DNA of 64,000 nucleotides from Bacteroidota bacterium (GTDB lineage Bacteria; Bacteroidota; Bacteroidia; UKL13-3). This document shows, piece by piece, positions 51,677 through 62,500 of this stretch (within the stretch, counting starts at the first letter, position 1; the number at the start of each line of letters is the position of its first letter). The translations under genes and the position numbers were made by a program. The notes under the pieces were generated by a model. The model saw only the letters and a program-made list of their open reading frames with translations. It was not told where the DNA came from and did no database searches. Location: contig JAIXWI010000019.1 in the NCBI GenBank assembly GCA_027491355.1, positions 1-64,000 on the forward strand. The letters are read 5' to 3'.

Positions 51677-52684
51677 ATGAGTCAAGGAAAAATTGTTGTT
51701 AGTGGTATCAGACCAACCGGAAAATTACACTTAGGTAATTATTTAGGTGCTGTTCAGAATTTTATTCAAATGCAACATGCCCACAACTGTTATTTTTTTA
51801 TAGCCGACTACCATTCATTAACAACCCACCCCAATCCTGCAGATTTACATCAAAGTGTTAAACAAGTTTTAGCTGAATACCTAGCTTGTGGTTTAGATCC
51901 AGAAAAATGTACCTTGTACATACAAAGTGATTTACCTCAAACAGCAGAACTTTATTTGCTACTGAACATGCATGCATACATGGGGGAACTGGAAAGGGTA
52001 AGTTCTTTCAAAGAAAAAGCAAGAACCCAACCCAATAACATCAATGCAGGCTTACTCACCTACCCTGTTTTAATGGCTGCTGATATCTTAATACATGCAG
52101 CTGATTTAGTTCCTGTAGGAAAAGACCAAGAACAACACCTCGAAATGGCCAGAACCTTTGGAAACAGGTTCAATAGAATGTATCAAACCCATTTATTTCC
52201 TGAGCCTCAAGCCTTCAATTATGGAAAAGAATTGATTAAAATTCCCGGCTTACAAGGTGGCGGTAAAATGAGCAAAAGTGATGGAGAAAACAATGTCATC
52301 AACCTCATTGATTCTCCTGAAGAAATTAGAAAAAAATTGGCAAGGGCTGTTACTGATTCCGGACCTCAAACTCCCAATAGTGAAGTGACAATAGGGGTTC
52401 AGAATTTATTTGATTTGATGTTATTGGTTTCTCAACCAGAAACCTTGAAGCATTTCCAAAATGCCTATGCAGATTGTAGCATCCGATACGGAGATCTGAA
52501 AAAACAATTGGCAGAAGATTTAATTGTTTACTTGGCTCCAATCAGAGAAAAAATAACCGATATTTTAAGTGACAATGCTTATTTGAGCAGGGTAGCTAAA
52601 ATGGGCAAAGAAAAGGCTTCAGAAAGCGCTGACAAAACAGTGAACTCGGCTCGCAAAGCCATTGGCATTCAAAAATTCTATTAG
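51677..52684 (+). CDS. trpS: Tryptophanyl-tRNA synthetase
   Basis: 335 residues, class Ic synthetase of normal length. The HIGH-like motif is PTGKLHLGNYLGA near the N-terminus, and KMSKS is present exactly (GGGKMSKSDGENN). AADILIHAADLVPVGKDQEQHLE is the tryptophan-site segment. It is a single gene, 73 bp from pyrB, converging on the small zinc-ribbon gene. Confidence 0.96.
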   Translation: MSQGKIVVSGIRPTGKLHLGNYLGAVQNFIQMQHAHNCYFFIADYHSLTTHPNPADLHQSVKQVLAEYLACGLDPEKCTLYIQSDLPQTAELYLLLNMHAYMGELERVSSFKEKARTQPNNINAGLLTYPVLMAADILIHAADLVPVGKDQEQHLEMARTFGNRFNRMYQTHLFPEPQAFNYGKELIKIPGLQGGGKMSKSDGENNVINLIDSPEEIRKKLARAVTDSGPQTPNSEVTIGVQNLFDLMLLVSQPETLKHFQNAYADCSIRYGDLKKQLAEDLIVYLAPIREKITDILSDNAYLSRVAKMGKEKASESADKTVNSARKAIGIQKFY

Positions 52685-52698
52685 CGGAACATTGGTAT

Positions 52699-52929
52699 TT
52701 AACCTGGAAAAACTTGGTAAAAGAATTTCCAACATTTGTCGCACCTAAGTTTTCTTGAATTAAACATAAACAAGAGGTACTTGGCAACAATGCTTCTTGG
52801 CACACGCTTGACATTGATATTACTGCCACATTTGGGACAATTATTACTCAATCTCACATTGTTTTTTAACCAAACAAAGAAAATGAGTACCGTGGCAACA
52901 ATTAACAATACGAGTAATTCGTTTTCCAT
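52699..52929 (-). CDS. Small membrane protein with a zinc ribbon
   Basis: 76 residues from an ATG. One N-terminal membrane segment (residues ~5-20) is followed by two Cys pairs, CPKCG and CDKC, about 33 residues apart, with basic residues between them (KRVPRS, RKLR). That is the layout of a membrane-tethered zinc-ribbon domain facing the cytoplasm. It is not a named family I recognise. Two other overlapping frames at this position lack such features. It lies between convergent trpS (15-bp gap) and alaS on its own strand, 43 bp downstream of the alaS stop. Confidence 0.6.
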   Translation of the reverse strand: MENELLVLLIVATVLIFFVWLKNNVRLSNNCPKCGSNINVKRVPRSIVAKYLLFMFNSRKLRCDKCWKFFYQVFPG

Positions 52930-52972
52930 ATTTCAATTTATGGTAAAATTATATCAATCAGTTACAATTTTA

Positions 52973-55597
52973 CTACAAAATATTTAATTTTTTAGTCATG
53001 TAGTTGATCGCCTCATCTAAACCACTGCTATCTGTTCCTCCTGCAGTTGCATAAAAATCTTGTCCACCGCCTCCACCTTTGATACACTTGGCAATTTCTT
53101 TGATTAAATTACCTGCATGTAGTTGTTCAGACTTTACAACATTTTCATCTATGATGATACTCAAAAATGGCTTCTCAGCAATGATTGAAGCCGCCATAAA
53201 AAATAAATTTGGCACTTCTGATTTGAGTTGAAAAGACAAATGCTTTAACTGCTCGGTTGAAGACAATTTGATTTTGCTTACCAAATAATTTTTACCATTG
53301 ACTGAAACAATTTCTTTTTTAAGGGCTTCTTTTATTTGTAAAGTCTGTGCTTGTTCAAATTGTTCAATTTTCTTTTGCAATTCATTTTTTTCGGCAAGTA
53401 ATTGTTCAATTGATTTTACCAAGTCTTTCCCTTTTAATACAGACTGAACAGCATTTAACTTTTGTTCTAAATCAACAACATATTGTTCAGCTGCAATAGC
53501 TGTTACGGCCTCAATCCTACGCACTCCGGCAGCTACTGCTGATTCTGAAATAATTTTGAACAGCCCTATTTGCCCAGTTTGTTTGACATGTGTACCTCCG
53601 CAAAGCTCCATTGAATAATGCGCATCAAATGTGATTACCCTTACTTGTTCTCCATATTTTTCACCAAACAGCATGGTTGCACCCATTTTTTCAGCAACTT
53701 CAATGGGCACATTTCTTTGTTCATTTAAAACAATGTTCTCTCTGATTTTTTGATTCACCAAATGTTCAACAGCGTTCAACTCATCAGCTGTCATGGCTGA
53801 AAAATGTGAAAAATCAAAACGCAAATAATCTGCATTCACCAATGAACCTTTTTGTGCAATGTGTTTTCCTAAAGTATTTTTCAAAGCTGCATGTAACAAA
53901 TGTGTTGCAGAGTGGTTATTTTCAGATAAGGTTCTCAATTGGCTGTCTACACGTGCATGGAATGACAGATTTGGATTTTGAGGCAACTGATCTGTAAGGT
54001 GTATGATGAGGTTGTTTTCTTTTACTGTGTTTAAAATTTGAATGCTTTCAGTTTCATTGCTAATAACACCTTTGTCTCCCACTTGACCGCCACCTTCAGG
54101 ATAAAAAGGTGTAACATTGAATACCAATTGCACCAAGTCTTTGCCTTTGGCTTTTACTTTTCTATACTTTAAAATTTGAATGTTGGTTTCTAAGGCATCA
54201 TACCCAATAAACAAAGTACTTTCTTCAGGTGCAACAATTTGCCAATCATCTGTATTCAACTCTGTTGCTTTGCGCGACCTGTTTTTTTGCGCTTCTAATG
54301 CAGCTTTATAACCTGTTTCATCAATGCTGAATCCTTTTTCACGTGCAATCAAAGAAGTTAAGTCTACAGGAAAACCAAATGTATCATTCAATTCAAATAC
54401 AATTTTGCCATCAATTGTTGCACCAGCATCCAAACCATTCATCAATTGATCTAATTTTTTTAAGCCATTTTCAAGGGTACGTAAAAAGCTTAACTCTTCT
54501 TCACGAATGACTTTACTTACAAACTGAACTTGTGATTGGAGCTCTGGAAACACGCTTTTAAAATTTTCAGCAATGAGCACACACAATTGTTCCATAAACG
54601 GTTCTTTGAAATTCAAGAATTGAAATCCATACCGCACTGCCCTTCTTAAAATTCGTCTAATGACATAACCTGCACCGTTGTTAGAGGGCAACTGTCCATC
54701 AGCTATACAAAATGCAATTGCCCTTATATGGTCAGCAATTACACGCATGGCAATGTCTGTTTGGGTTGATGAATAGGTATATGAGATGCCACTTTTTTGC
54801 TCAATGAATTGGATACTTGGAACAAAAACATCCGTATCGTAATTTGAGCTTTTACCTTCAATGGCTCTTACCAAACGCTCAAAGCCCATGCCTGTATCTA
54901 CATGTTGAGCGGGTAATTTTTCAAGAGATCCATCAGCTTTTCTGTTGAATTCCATGAACACATTGTTCCAAATTTCAATGACTTGAGGATGGTCATTGTT
55001 TACTAAACTTGCGCCATTCAATGCCGCTCTCTCAGCATCTGGTCTCAAATCAATATGAATTTCTGAACAGGGTCCACAAGGGCCGGTATCGCCCATTTCC
55101 CAAAAATTATCTTTTTTGTTTCCTAAAAGAATGCGCGCTTCACTGATCCATTTCTTCCACTCATTGTAAGCGTCAGTATCTTTGGCTAAGCCTTCTTTGT
55201 CGTCACCTTCAAAAATGGTCACATATAACCTGTCTTTGTCTATTCCATATTCTTTGGTCAATAATTCCCATGCCCACTCAATGGCTTCTGCTTTGAAATA
55301 ATCACCAAAACTCCAATTCCCTAGCATTTCAAACATGGTATGATGGTAAGTATCTACCCCAACCTCTTCCAAGTCGTTGTGTTTGCCACTTACACGCAAA
55401 CATTTTTGTGTATCAGCTAGTCTTTTGTATTGAGGTACTTCATTGCCCAAAAACCAATCTTTAAACTGGTTCATCCCTGCATTTGTAAACATCAAGGTAG
55501 GGTCATTTTTTACAACAATTGGTGCTGATGGAACAATTTGGTGACCTTTGCTTTCAAAAAAATTGAGAAACTTTTGTCTTATTTCGCTGGCAGTCAT
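52973..55597 (-). CDS. alaS: Alanyl-tRNA synthetase
   Basis: 874 residues, full length. The catalytic class II core opens EIRQKFLNFFESKGH and includes CLRVSGKHNDLEEVG, FWEMGDTGPCGPCSEIH and GYVIRRILRRAVRYG. The editing domain has the zinc-site motifs NHSATHLLHAAL and CGGTHV. The C-terminal DHHA1-like part ends with GGGGGQDFYATAGG. The start ATG follows no Shine-Dalgarno, and the short gap before it is shared with the divergent M23 peptidase gene. Confidence 0.97.
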   Translation of the reverse strand: MTASEIRQKFLNFFESKGHQIVPSAPIVVKNDPTLMFTNAGMNQFKDWFLGNEVPQYKRLADTQKCLRVSGKHNDLEEVGVDTYHHTMFEMLGNWSFGDYFKAEAIEWAWELLTKEYGIDKDRLYVTIFEGDDKEGLAKDTDAYNEWKKWISEARILLGNKKDNFWEMGDTGPCGPCSEIHIDLRPDAERAALNGASLVNNDHPQVIEIWNNVFMEFNRKADGSLEKLPAQHVDTGMGFERLVRAIEGKSSNYDTDVFVPSIQFIEQKSGISYTYSSTQTDIAMRVIADHIRAIAFCIADGQLPSNNGAGYVIRRILRRAVRYGFQFLNFKEPFMEQLCVLIAENFKSVFPELQSQVQFVSKVIREEELSFLRTLENGLKKLDQLMNGLDAGATIDGKIVFELNDTFGFPVDLTSLIAREKGFSIDETGYKAALEAQKNRSRKATELNTDDWQIVAPEESTLFIGYDALETNIQILKYRKVKAKGKDLVQLVFNVTPFYPEGGGQVGDKGVISNETESIQILNTVKENNLIIHLTDQLPQNPNLSFHARVDSQLRTLSENNHSATHLLHAALKNTLGKHIAQKGSLVNADYLRFDFSHFSAMTADELNAVEHLVNQKIRENIVLNEQRNVPIEVAEKMGATMLFGEKYGEQVRVITFDAHYSMELCGGTHVKQTGQIGLFKIISESAVAAGVRRIEAVTAIAAEQYVVDLEQKLNAVQSVLKGKDLVKSIEQLLAEKNELQKKIEQFEQAQTLQIKEALKKEIVSVNGKNYLVSKIKLSSTEQLKHLSFQLKSEVPNLFFMAASIIAEKPFLSIIIDENVVKSEQLHAGNLIKEIAKCIKGGGGGQDFYATAGGTDSSGLDEAINYMTKKLNIL

Positions 55598-55699
55598 TTA
55601 TTTAGGAATTATACTTTCTATTTATTTCAGCTCATAATTTGCATAATTTTCTTTAATTTTGCCCTCATATATTTATTTTTTTGTAAACAGGTTATTGCA

Positions 55700-56668
55700 T
55701 TGGCTAAAAGTAAGTATTCATACAACCCTCATAAACTTGATTTCGAAAAAGTCAAAACCAACCTCACAAGCGTAGTTTTACAAATTTTCGGCTTCTTGTC
55801 TGCATCTGTTGTTGCGGGTGCTGTGATGGTGATTGCCATGTATAGTTTTATAGATTCTCCAAAAGAAAGAAGCCTCAAACGAGAAAATGAGGTCTACAAA
55901 TCAAATGTAAAAGAGCTCAACGACAAAGTAGAAGAACTCAATACCAAGTTAGCTGAACTACAAGACCGAGATGCAAATATTTACAGAGCTATTTTTGAGG
56001 CAGAACCCATTAATTACGCTGCAATCAAACCGAATAAAAAAAGTTTAGCGAGCTACGAACACTTACAAAACTTAAACAGTAGAGAAGAACTGGTTGGCTT
56101 ACAAGAAAAAGTTGATTTGTTAACCAGATTGGTTCGTATTCAAACACTCTCTTTCAAAGAACTCAGCAGACTGGCTGCCAATAAAACTCAATTTTTAGCA
56201 AGCATTCCCGCCATTCAACCCGTTTCAAATAAAACTTTGAAGCGCATGGCTTCGGGTTTTGGCTATAGAATTCATCCTGTATTTAAAACACATAAATTTC
56301 ATTCCGGCATTGATTTTACAGCACCTACAGGCACCCCTATTTATGCAACTGGCAATGGTAGGATTGAAACTGCTGAAAATGGAAATGGCTACGGTAACCA
56401 TGTAGTGGTCAACCATGGATTTGGCTATCATTCTTTGTATGCCCACATGAGTAAAATAAAAGTACAAGTAGGGAAAAGAGTGAGAAGAGGAGAATTGATA
56501 GGTTTTGTAGGTAATACAGGCACTTCAACTGCGCCACACGTTCATTATGAGGTTATCAAAGGTAAAAATAAAGTCAACCCAATTAACTATTTCTTCAATG
56601 ATCTAACCGAAGAAGAGTATCAAGCTATAAGAGCAATTGCCAATAGAGAAGGACAATCATTTGACTAA
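55700..56668 (+). CDS. M23-family metallopeptidase (membrane-anchored)
   Basis: 322 residues from a TTG at 55700 (MAKSKYSYNPHKLDFEKVKT), the N-terminus expected for the Bacteroidota family; no ATG fits upstream. One membrane segment lies at about 32-52, followed by a coiled coil (~55-95) and a C-terminal peptidase domain. Zinc-ligand motifs are complete: HSGIDFTAP and APHVHYEV, with GNGRIETAENGNGYGNHVVV between. Such enzymes cut peptidoglycan cross-links or act as LytM activators of division. Its TAA overlaps the MerR ATG (TAATG), so the unit continues into merR-gldC. Confidence 0.92.
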   Translation: MAKSKYSYNPHKLDFEKVKTNLTSVVLQIFGFLSASVVAGAVMVIAMYSFIDSPKERSLKRENEVYKSNVKELNDKVEELNTKLAELQDRDANIYRAIFEAEPINYAAIKPNKKSLASYEHLQNLNSREELVGLQEKVDLLTRLVRIQTLSFKELSRLAANKTQFLASIPAIQPVSNKTLKRMASGFGYRIHPVFKTHKFHSGIDFTAPTGTPIYATGNGRIETAENGNGYGNHVVVNHGFGYHSLYAHMSKIKVQVGKRVRRGELIGFVGNTGTSTAPHVHYEVIKGKNKVNPINYFFNDLTEEEYQAIRAIANREGQSFD

Positions 56669-57003
56669 TGCCAGTACCTAAATTACATTCAGATGCAATA
56701 GAAAAAAGCTATTTTAAAATTGGGGAAGTAGCTACATTCATGCAAGTGAATGTTTCTATGATTCGATTTTGGGAAAAAGAGTTTCCTCAAATTAAGCCAA
56801 GTAAAACAGCTAAAGGAGAACGAAGGTATACCAAAGCTGATATACAATTACTTCAACAAATTTATCATTTGGTAAAGGTAGAAGGTTATACCCTTCAGGG
56901 TGCCAAAGAAAAATTAAATTTAGAAATCAAAGACAAGCAACAAATCATTCAAAAACTTATTGACCTCAAAAAATATTTAACAGAATTAAAATCTACGCTA
57001 TAA
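56668..57003 (+). CDS. MerR-family transcriptional regulator
   Basis: 111 residues. An N-terminal MerR winged helix shows YFKIGEVATFMQVNVSMIRFWEKEFPQIKP, then GERRYTKADIQLLQQIYHLVK. It has only a short C-terminal helix for dimerisation and no effector domain or cysteine, so the signal is unknown. It overlaps the M23 stop by one base and is 3 bp before gldC, placing control next to cell-wall and gliding genes. Confidence 0.93.
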   Translation: MPVPKLHSDAIEKSYFKIGEVATFMQVNVSMIRFWEKEFPQIKPSKTAKGERRYTKADIQLLQQIYHLVKVEGYTLQGAKEKLNLEIKDKQQIIQKLIDLKKYLTELKSTL

Positions 57004-57006
57004 AAA

Positions 57007-57387
57007 ATGGAAAACACAAATCAAACAAACACACCTGAAATTGTAAAAAAATCACAAATCAGAATTGATGTTCATATCAACAATGAAAACATGCCTTCTT
57101 TAATTGAATGGGATGCTGACGATGCAGATTTTGAAGGAAAAGAACCTGCAAAAGCTATGATTTTAAGCCTTTTCAATGGCATTGAACAAAATGCCATGCG
57201 CATCGATTTATGGACCAATGAAATGCGTGTAGATGAAATGAATTTATTTATGTTTCAAACTTTGGCCACATTGGCCGATACATTTGAAAGGGCAACAAAC
57301 AACAAAGAATTGGCTGAAGAAATGAGAGATTTTGTGCACCATTTTGGTCACAGAGTTGAAGTATTTGGCGATGACCATGTGCATTAA
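57007..57387 (+). CDS. gldC: Gliding-motility protein GldC
   Basis: 126 residues with the GldC pattern (SQIRIDVHINNENMPSLIEWDADD ... MRIDLWTNEMRVDEMNLFMFQTLATLADTFERATNN). It is cytoplasmic with no signal. GldC is required for efficient gliding in Flavobacterium johnsoniae, but its mechanism is not known, and non-gliding Bacteroidota keep it. The neighbouring M23 peptidase and MerR genes form one run with 1-bp overlap and 3-bp gap. Confidence 0.92.
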   Translation: MENTNQTNTPEIVKKSQIRIDVHINNENMPSLIEWDADDADFEGKEPAKAMILSLFNGIEQNAMRIDLWTNEMRVDEMNLFMFQTLATLADTFERATNNKELAEEMRDFVHHFGHRVEVFGDDHVH

Positions 57388-57526
57388 TTGTATCGAGATA
57401 TAGGTCTATGTTGGTTTGTTGGGGTTGTTATGATAAAGTTTACAAATTGTTTATCAATTGAACATTAGGAACTCATTTTATTTCATTAAATTGTGGAAAG
57501 CACTGCTAACGTTTAATGATTGAAAG

Positions 57527-58894
57527 ATGGCAAAAAGAATAGCTCTAAAAAATACTAAATCTGTTACTCCCAAAAACCCTAAAAAAATATTCGTATTAGA
57601 CACATCGGTCATATTATTTGACCACAATGCGATTAAAAACTTTCAGGAGCATGATGTTGCTATTCCAATAACAGTTCTTGAGGAGTTAGATAATTTTAAA
57701 AAAGGGAATGATACCATCAATTTTGAGGCAAGAGAATTTATCAGGTATCTAGACCAGCTTTCAGGTGAATACACTATCAATGAATGGATTCCAATCAATG
57801 GTAAAGGCAGAGGTAAGTTTAAGGTCATCATGCATGAAAAAGCCAGTGTAGATGCACAAATAATTTTTGGAGAAAGAAAAGCTGACCACCGTATTTTAAA
57901 TGCAGCCATGTCTATGCGGGATCAATTTCCTAACAGACCCGTCATATTGGTATCAAAAGATGTCAATTTAAGGTTAAAAAGTAAATCATTGAACATGCCT
58001 GCTGAAGATTACGAAACAGGCAAAATCAAAGACCTAGAGAACTTATACGCTGGTAACACTACCATTGAAAAAGTGAGAGCCAGTTTAATAGATGAGCTGT
58101 ATGCAAAAGGCGCTGTACCTTACCAATTGTTATTCAAAATTAAACCTACTGCCAATCATTATTACATTCTAAAAAACGAGAAAAACACTGTTTTGTGTTG
58201 TTACAATGCAAACAATGAAATGCTCGAAAAAGTGAGTAAAATAAGTGCTCATGGCATCAAACCCAGAAATGCAGAACAAACTTTTGCTATGCATGCGGTT
58301 ATGAATCCGGCTGTATCTTTGGTAACCATTCAAGGTGTTGCAGGAACTGGCAAAACACTTTTGGCTTTAGCTGCTGCATTGGAACAAAAAACCAATTACC
58401 GACAAATTTATTTGGCCAGACCTATTGTACCTCTTAATAACCGAGATATTGGTTTTTTACCTGGTGATATCAAGTCGAAAATCAATCCTTACATGGAGCC
58501 TTTATGGGATAATTTAAAATTGATACAAAACCAGTGGAAAGAAACTGATAAGGAGTTTCAAAAAATCAATGACATGGTACAACAAGAAAAATTATTGGTA
58601 ACGCCTCTAGCCTATATCAGAGGAAGAAGCTTATCCAATATTATGTTTATCATTGATGAAGCGCAAAACTTAACGCCTCTTGAAGTAAAAACCATTATTA
58701 CAAGGGCAGGTGAAGGTACAAAAATTGTTTTCACTGGAGATATCAATCAAATAGATACGCCATACTTAGATGCGCAATCCAATGGTTTATCATATTTAAT
58801 AGACCGAATCAAAGACAATCCAATTCATGCACACATTACACTGAGTAAAGGAGAACGATCCGACTTAGCTAATTTAGCAAACACGCTTTTATAA
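57527..58894 (+). CDS. PhoH-like ATPase with PIN domain
   Basis: 455 residues. An N-terminal PIN ribonuclease-like domain (~18-150; FVLDTSVILFDH, ITVLEELDNFKKG) is joined to a PhoH ATPase domain with Walker A GVAGTGKT (270-277) and Walker B IMFIIDEAQN. PIN-PhoH fusions (PhoH2/YlaK type) are RNA helicase or nuclease enzymes. The gene lies 139 bp after gldC in a gap with no convincing promoter pair, and its stop overlaps the next ATG by one base. Confidence 0.93.
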   Translation: MAKRIALKNTKSVTPKNPKKIFVLDTSVILFDHNAIKNFQEHDVAIPITVLEELDNFKKGNDTINFEAREFIRYLDQLSGEYTINEWIPINGKGRGKFKVIMHEKASVDAQIIFGERKADHRILNAAMSMRDQFPNRPVILVSKDVNLRLKSKSLNMPAEDYETGKIKDLENLYAGNTTIEKVRASLIDELYAKGAVPYQLLFKIKPTANHYYILKNEKNTVLCCYNANNEMLEKVSKISAHGIKPRNAEQTFAMHAVMNPAVSLVTIQGVAGTGKTLLALAAALEQKTNYRQIYLARPIVPLNNRDIGFLPGDIKSKINPYMEPLWDNLKLIQNQWKETDKEFQKINDMVQQEKLLVTPLAYIRGRSLSNIMFIIDEAQNLTPLEVKTIITRAGEGTKIVFTGDINQIDTPYLDAQSNGLSYLIDRIKDNPIHAHITLSKGERSDLANLANTLL

Positions 58895-59364
58895 TGATGA
58901 AAACTGGAATTCAAATTTTAGCACTTTCCTTTGTTCTGTATTGTAGTTCAATTTTAATCAAACATCCATCACAAAAAATTGATGAGGTAAAATCTTTTGA
59001 TTGGCTAGTTGGTAATTGGGTAGGTAATTATTCCGACAATCAGGTTAGAGAAAATTGGCAAGCTGTTGCTAAAATTTACACAGGTAAAGGAACAATTTAT
59101 AACAAGGGTATCGAAACCTTCACTGAAGATTTGATACTGTATCAAGAAAACAACAATTGGTATTACTGTCCAATTATCAATGGCAAAAAAATTCCTTTTC
59201 AAATTACTGAACAAACTGAAAAAGGTTTTATTGCTATCAACCCTCAAAATGAATTCCCCCAAATCATTTCATATTCAATTGTTAAAGCTGATAGTTTAAT
59301 TGCATTTATTGCAGGATTCAAAGACAATGTTTATGCTAAAGCCTATTTTAGTTACCAAAAATAA
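58894..59364 (+). CDS. DUF6265-like small exported protein
   Basis: 156 residues. A hydrophobic N-terminus (~6-20) follows MMK; it could be a signal peptide or a weak anchor. The body has FDWLVGNWVG followed by a beta-rich lipocalin-like pattern (ENWQAVAKIYTGKGTIYNKG, IAINPQNEFPQIISYSI), the wording of DUF6265 proteins. The function is unknown. Its ATG overlaps the phoH-like stop (TAATG), so it is translated from the same message. Confidence 0.8.
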   Translation: MMKTGIQILALSFVLYCSSILIKHPSQKIDEVKSFDWLVGNWVGNYSDNQVRENWQAVAKIYTGKGTIYNKGIETFTEDLILYQENNNWYYCPIINGKKIPFQITEQTEKGFIAINPQNEFPQIISYSIVKADSLIAFIAGFKDNVYAKAYFSYQK

Positions 59365-59526
59365 ACCCACAGTTACACAAGATATTCATTGAAAAAATGA
59401 GGCTATGATAGCATAAGAAATGATTTAAAAATACTTGTGATGTATTCTGTAATCATTTCCATTAAAATCTGTGTAGTTAAATTCAACAGGCTTTGATGAT
59501 GAATTCATGCCAAAAATGTGTTTTCA

Positions 59527-62500
59527 TCAATGCTGAATGTGTATTTTTTGCTGTACCACACTACCACCTTTTTTTAACTTTACAATGTAAATTCCAGCAT
59601 CTAAATCATTGGTTGTAAAAACATTTTTGTTTGAACTCAATGCAGCTACATCAAAAACTGTTTGCCCAAGCATGTTGATTAATGCTAATTGAGCCCCTTC
59701 AATTTGTTTCCCTTCAACCGTAAATGTTGCGGTTGCAGGATTTGGATACAAACTAAAAAATTGCGTGTACTGATTGTCTTCTACATTCAAAACCCAATCT
59801 GTAGTGAATGCCAATTCTATGCTGTTACCAAAATCTGATTGTAGTGTTCTGATAGCAGTTCCATTTGCATTTTTAATTTTAGCATAACCTGTTCCTTGAG
59901 CTGTATTTGCCCACCATGACAAACCATCACCACCCCTGTCTTCAATTAACAATTTGTAGCAACCTCCCAATTGGTAATCAAAATTAAACACTGTATTGGC
60001 TTTGTCTAAACTTCTTTCATCAATGACTTGTTCATTTTCGTCTATGATTTTAACCACATTGTCTGATGGAACATTGTTTGATCTGATTTCTAATGTAAAC
60101 TTTCCTGGCAAAACTATTGGCGAATTGAAACTACTCATTGCATGGTTGTTAAATGCATATTGGTCAATTTGTTGGTTTACTTGTACAATTTGAGCATGGA
60201 AGAGATTCCCATTTTTTTGAACACCTTCTAACCACAAATTTGCAATGGGCAATTCAATTGTAACCATATCCATTGAAAGTAAACTTCCTGTCCAAGTGTA
60301 CGATTGCTTGTTGCTTGACTGATTAACCCAATAGTCAATTTTTAATTGTTGAATGGTAGATGAACCCGTATTCTGAACAACAATTTTAGGCTTTGTGCAG
60401 GTTGGATTTTTTCTTGCATAAGCAATTTTAGTGCTTGGTTGTAATACATCATTGATACGGGCATCTGTCTGAAAATTGGGTACTCCATAACTCACCAATT
60501 GGTGAGCTACATGAAACCTGTAATCACCAGCAGCATTTTGTGGAGCAGAGGTATTGTAATCAATTGTTGTAGATTTTCCTGGAGTTAAGTAAGGAGTTAA
60601 ATCTTGTTGCATGGTCAATGAGGCTTCCCCTGGGCACCATCCTTGTCGGTCGTATACCCATGTTCCACCCTGAGGAAATACTGGATTACTCCCACATTCT
60701 TGTACAACTTTCCAATAAAACTCACTTTCACCACCCTCAATATTGATCATGTGGTTGACGGTTCCACCATTGTTTTCAAATTCACCCTCTGTACCATGAC
60801 CAGTAATGGTTGATCTCAATTTGAATTGACTTGCATCTTTATGTGGAGTTATGTTTAATGTGGTAAAGCGCGTATCATTATTGATACTTGCAATAGAGGC
60901 AGCACCTGCTCTGTTGGTGCCTTGCCATAGCTGATTGAACTCTAAAACAGGTCTTGGAGGAGTTCCAACAACAAATAAATATTCCATGTCTATTTGTTCT
61001 TGATTCTGCCCACCCAATGCCATTAAGAAACGCTTATTCCCTTTAAACAAAGGGGTAAAATCTGTCATGTCAAAATACCAAGTTTTACCTTCTACACCAA
61101 AGTCGACACCAATTCCATAAGGTGTTACAAATGAAAGCAATTCGTTGTAAAACGGGTAGCGTTTGTAATAGGTCATGTTTACTATTGTAAATTCGCCTTC
61201 AACAGCGTTGGCAATTGAATCAACTCTATTCCCTGAAGTTGCATCAAAAACCATAGATGGAGCAGCATTGGTGATGCCTACAATGGTTGTATCAAGCAAT
61301 ACGTCATCACTGGCAAGCGGCATCATCCCTTCTTTGCTGCGGATACTGTATTTGTATACCAATGAAGGTTTTCTTTGCAAAGAATCCAACACCTTTACAG
61401 TAACAACTGTTGTTTGAAATGTTCCCTGATGGAGCGTCAATGCAGGTTTGGTATAAGCTGCAACAAAGTTTCTGTTTAGAGATTCTCCTCTTTCAAAGCT
61501 CCACAATAAATGATCACCTATAACTGAATTTCCTGTTACTGAATTTAAAATTGCATTTGAACCAAAATCATTCATCTGATAATATGCAACTAAATTGGCA
61601 TAATTTGGATGTGTTGCATCGATGGTTTTATTCATCCATCTTGAAATGGTGGTATCGGCTAGTTCTTTGCTATAGATAGCCAATTCAGTAATTTTACCTT
61701 TGTAATTATTGTTACCATTTTGGTCTTTACCCAATAAAATTTGAAGCAGTTTTATAGCCCTTGCCTTGGAATTACCAGCAGTCCATAAAGTACCATTTAA
61801 ATAAATTTTCATGGAACCGTTTTTGACATTTTTGGTAAATGCCCAATGGTTCCAACGTCCAGCTTGTTCAGCTGGAACAGCTACTTTATTCACCCTGTCA
61901 TAACCCCCACTAAAACCACAATCAAAGTATACATTTCCATTGCTATGAGGCAAATGAATGTTCAATTGCCTGTCGGCAGGATTATTGGCATATCCATACA
62001 ATAAAGTAGTGGTAATAGGCATTGAAGCTGCATTGCCAAAAGCCCAAAAAGAAATACTCATTTCATTGCTAATAGTTCCCAATAAGGCTGTATCTAATTT
62101 TGCAAAGCCTTGGTTCATTAAATCGAGTGCGTAATTGTTATTGGCATGCATGCCAATTTGATTTTGTTGTAATTGAGCTGCTAGTTGAACCGTTGTTGTT
62201 GGTAAAGAATTGGTATAAGAAAATTCCAACAACAAATCTTTGCTGCCATCCCAAGTTAATGCTGTGTGAAATGGCAAGAAGTTTTCGCCATTTTTAAAAG
62301 TATAATTAGAAAAGTATACCTCGGTAAAACCACTCATTTCAGGTGCATTTAAATTCCATTTATAGGCTGAAACCCATTTTGCTTTTACTTTCAAGAATTG
62401 TATTTGTCCACCATTGTTTACCACATGCAAGGTCATGCCATTAATGCTTCCAGCTATCAATCCTGCGGTTTGCATTTCAGCAGCGGTATACAGTATTTGA

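Noticed and set aside
52596..52987. Two other short frames overlapping the zinc-ribbon gene
   Set aside because: They lack the membrane-plus-CxxC pattern and overlap trpS or alaS flanks.
55538..55699. Upstream extension of the M23 peptidase into alaS
   Set aside because: It is antisense to the alaS start and adds an improbable hydrophobic stretch; the family begins at the TTG 55700.
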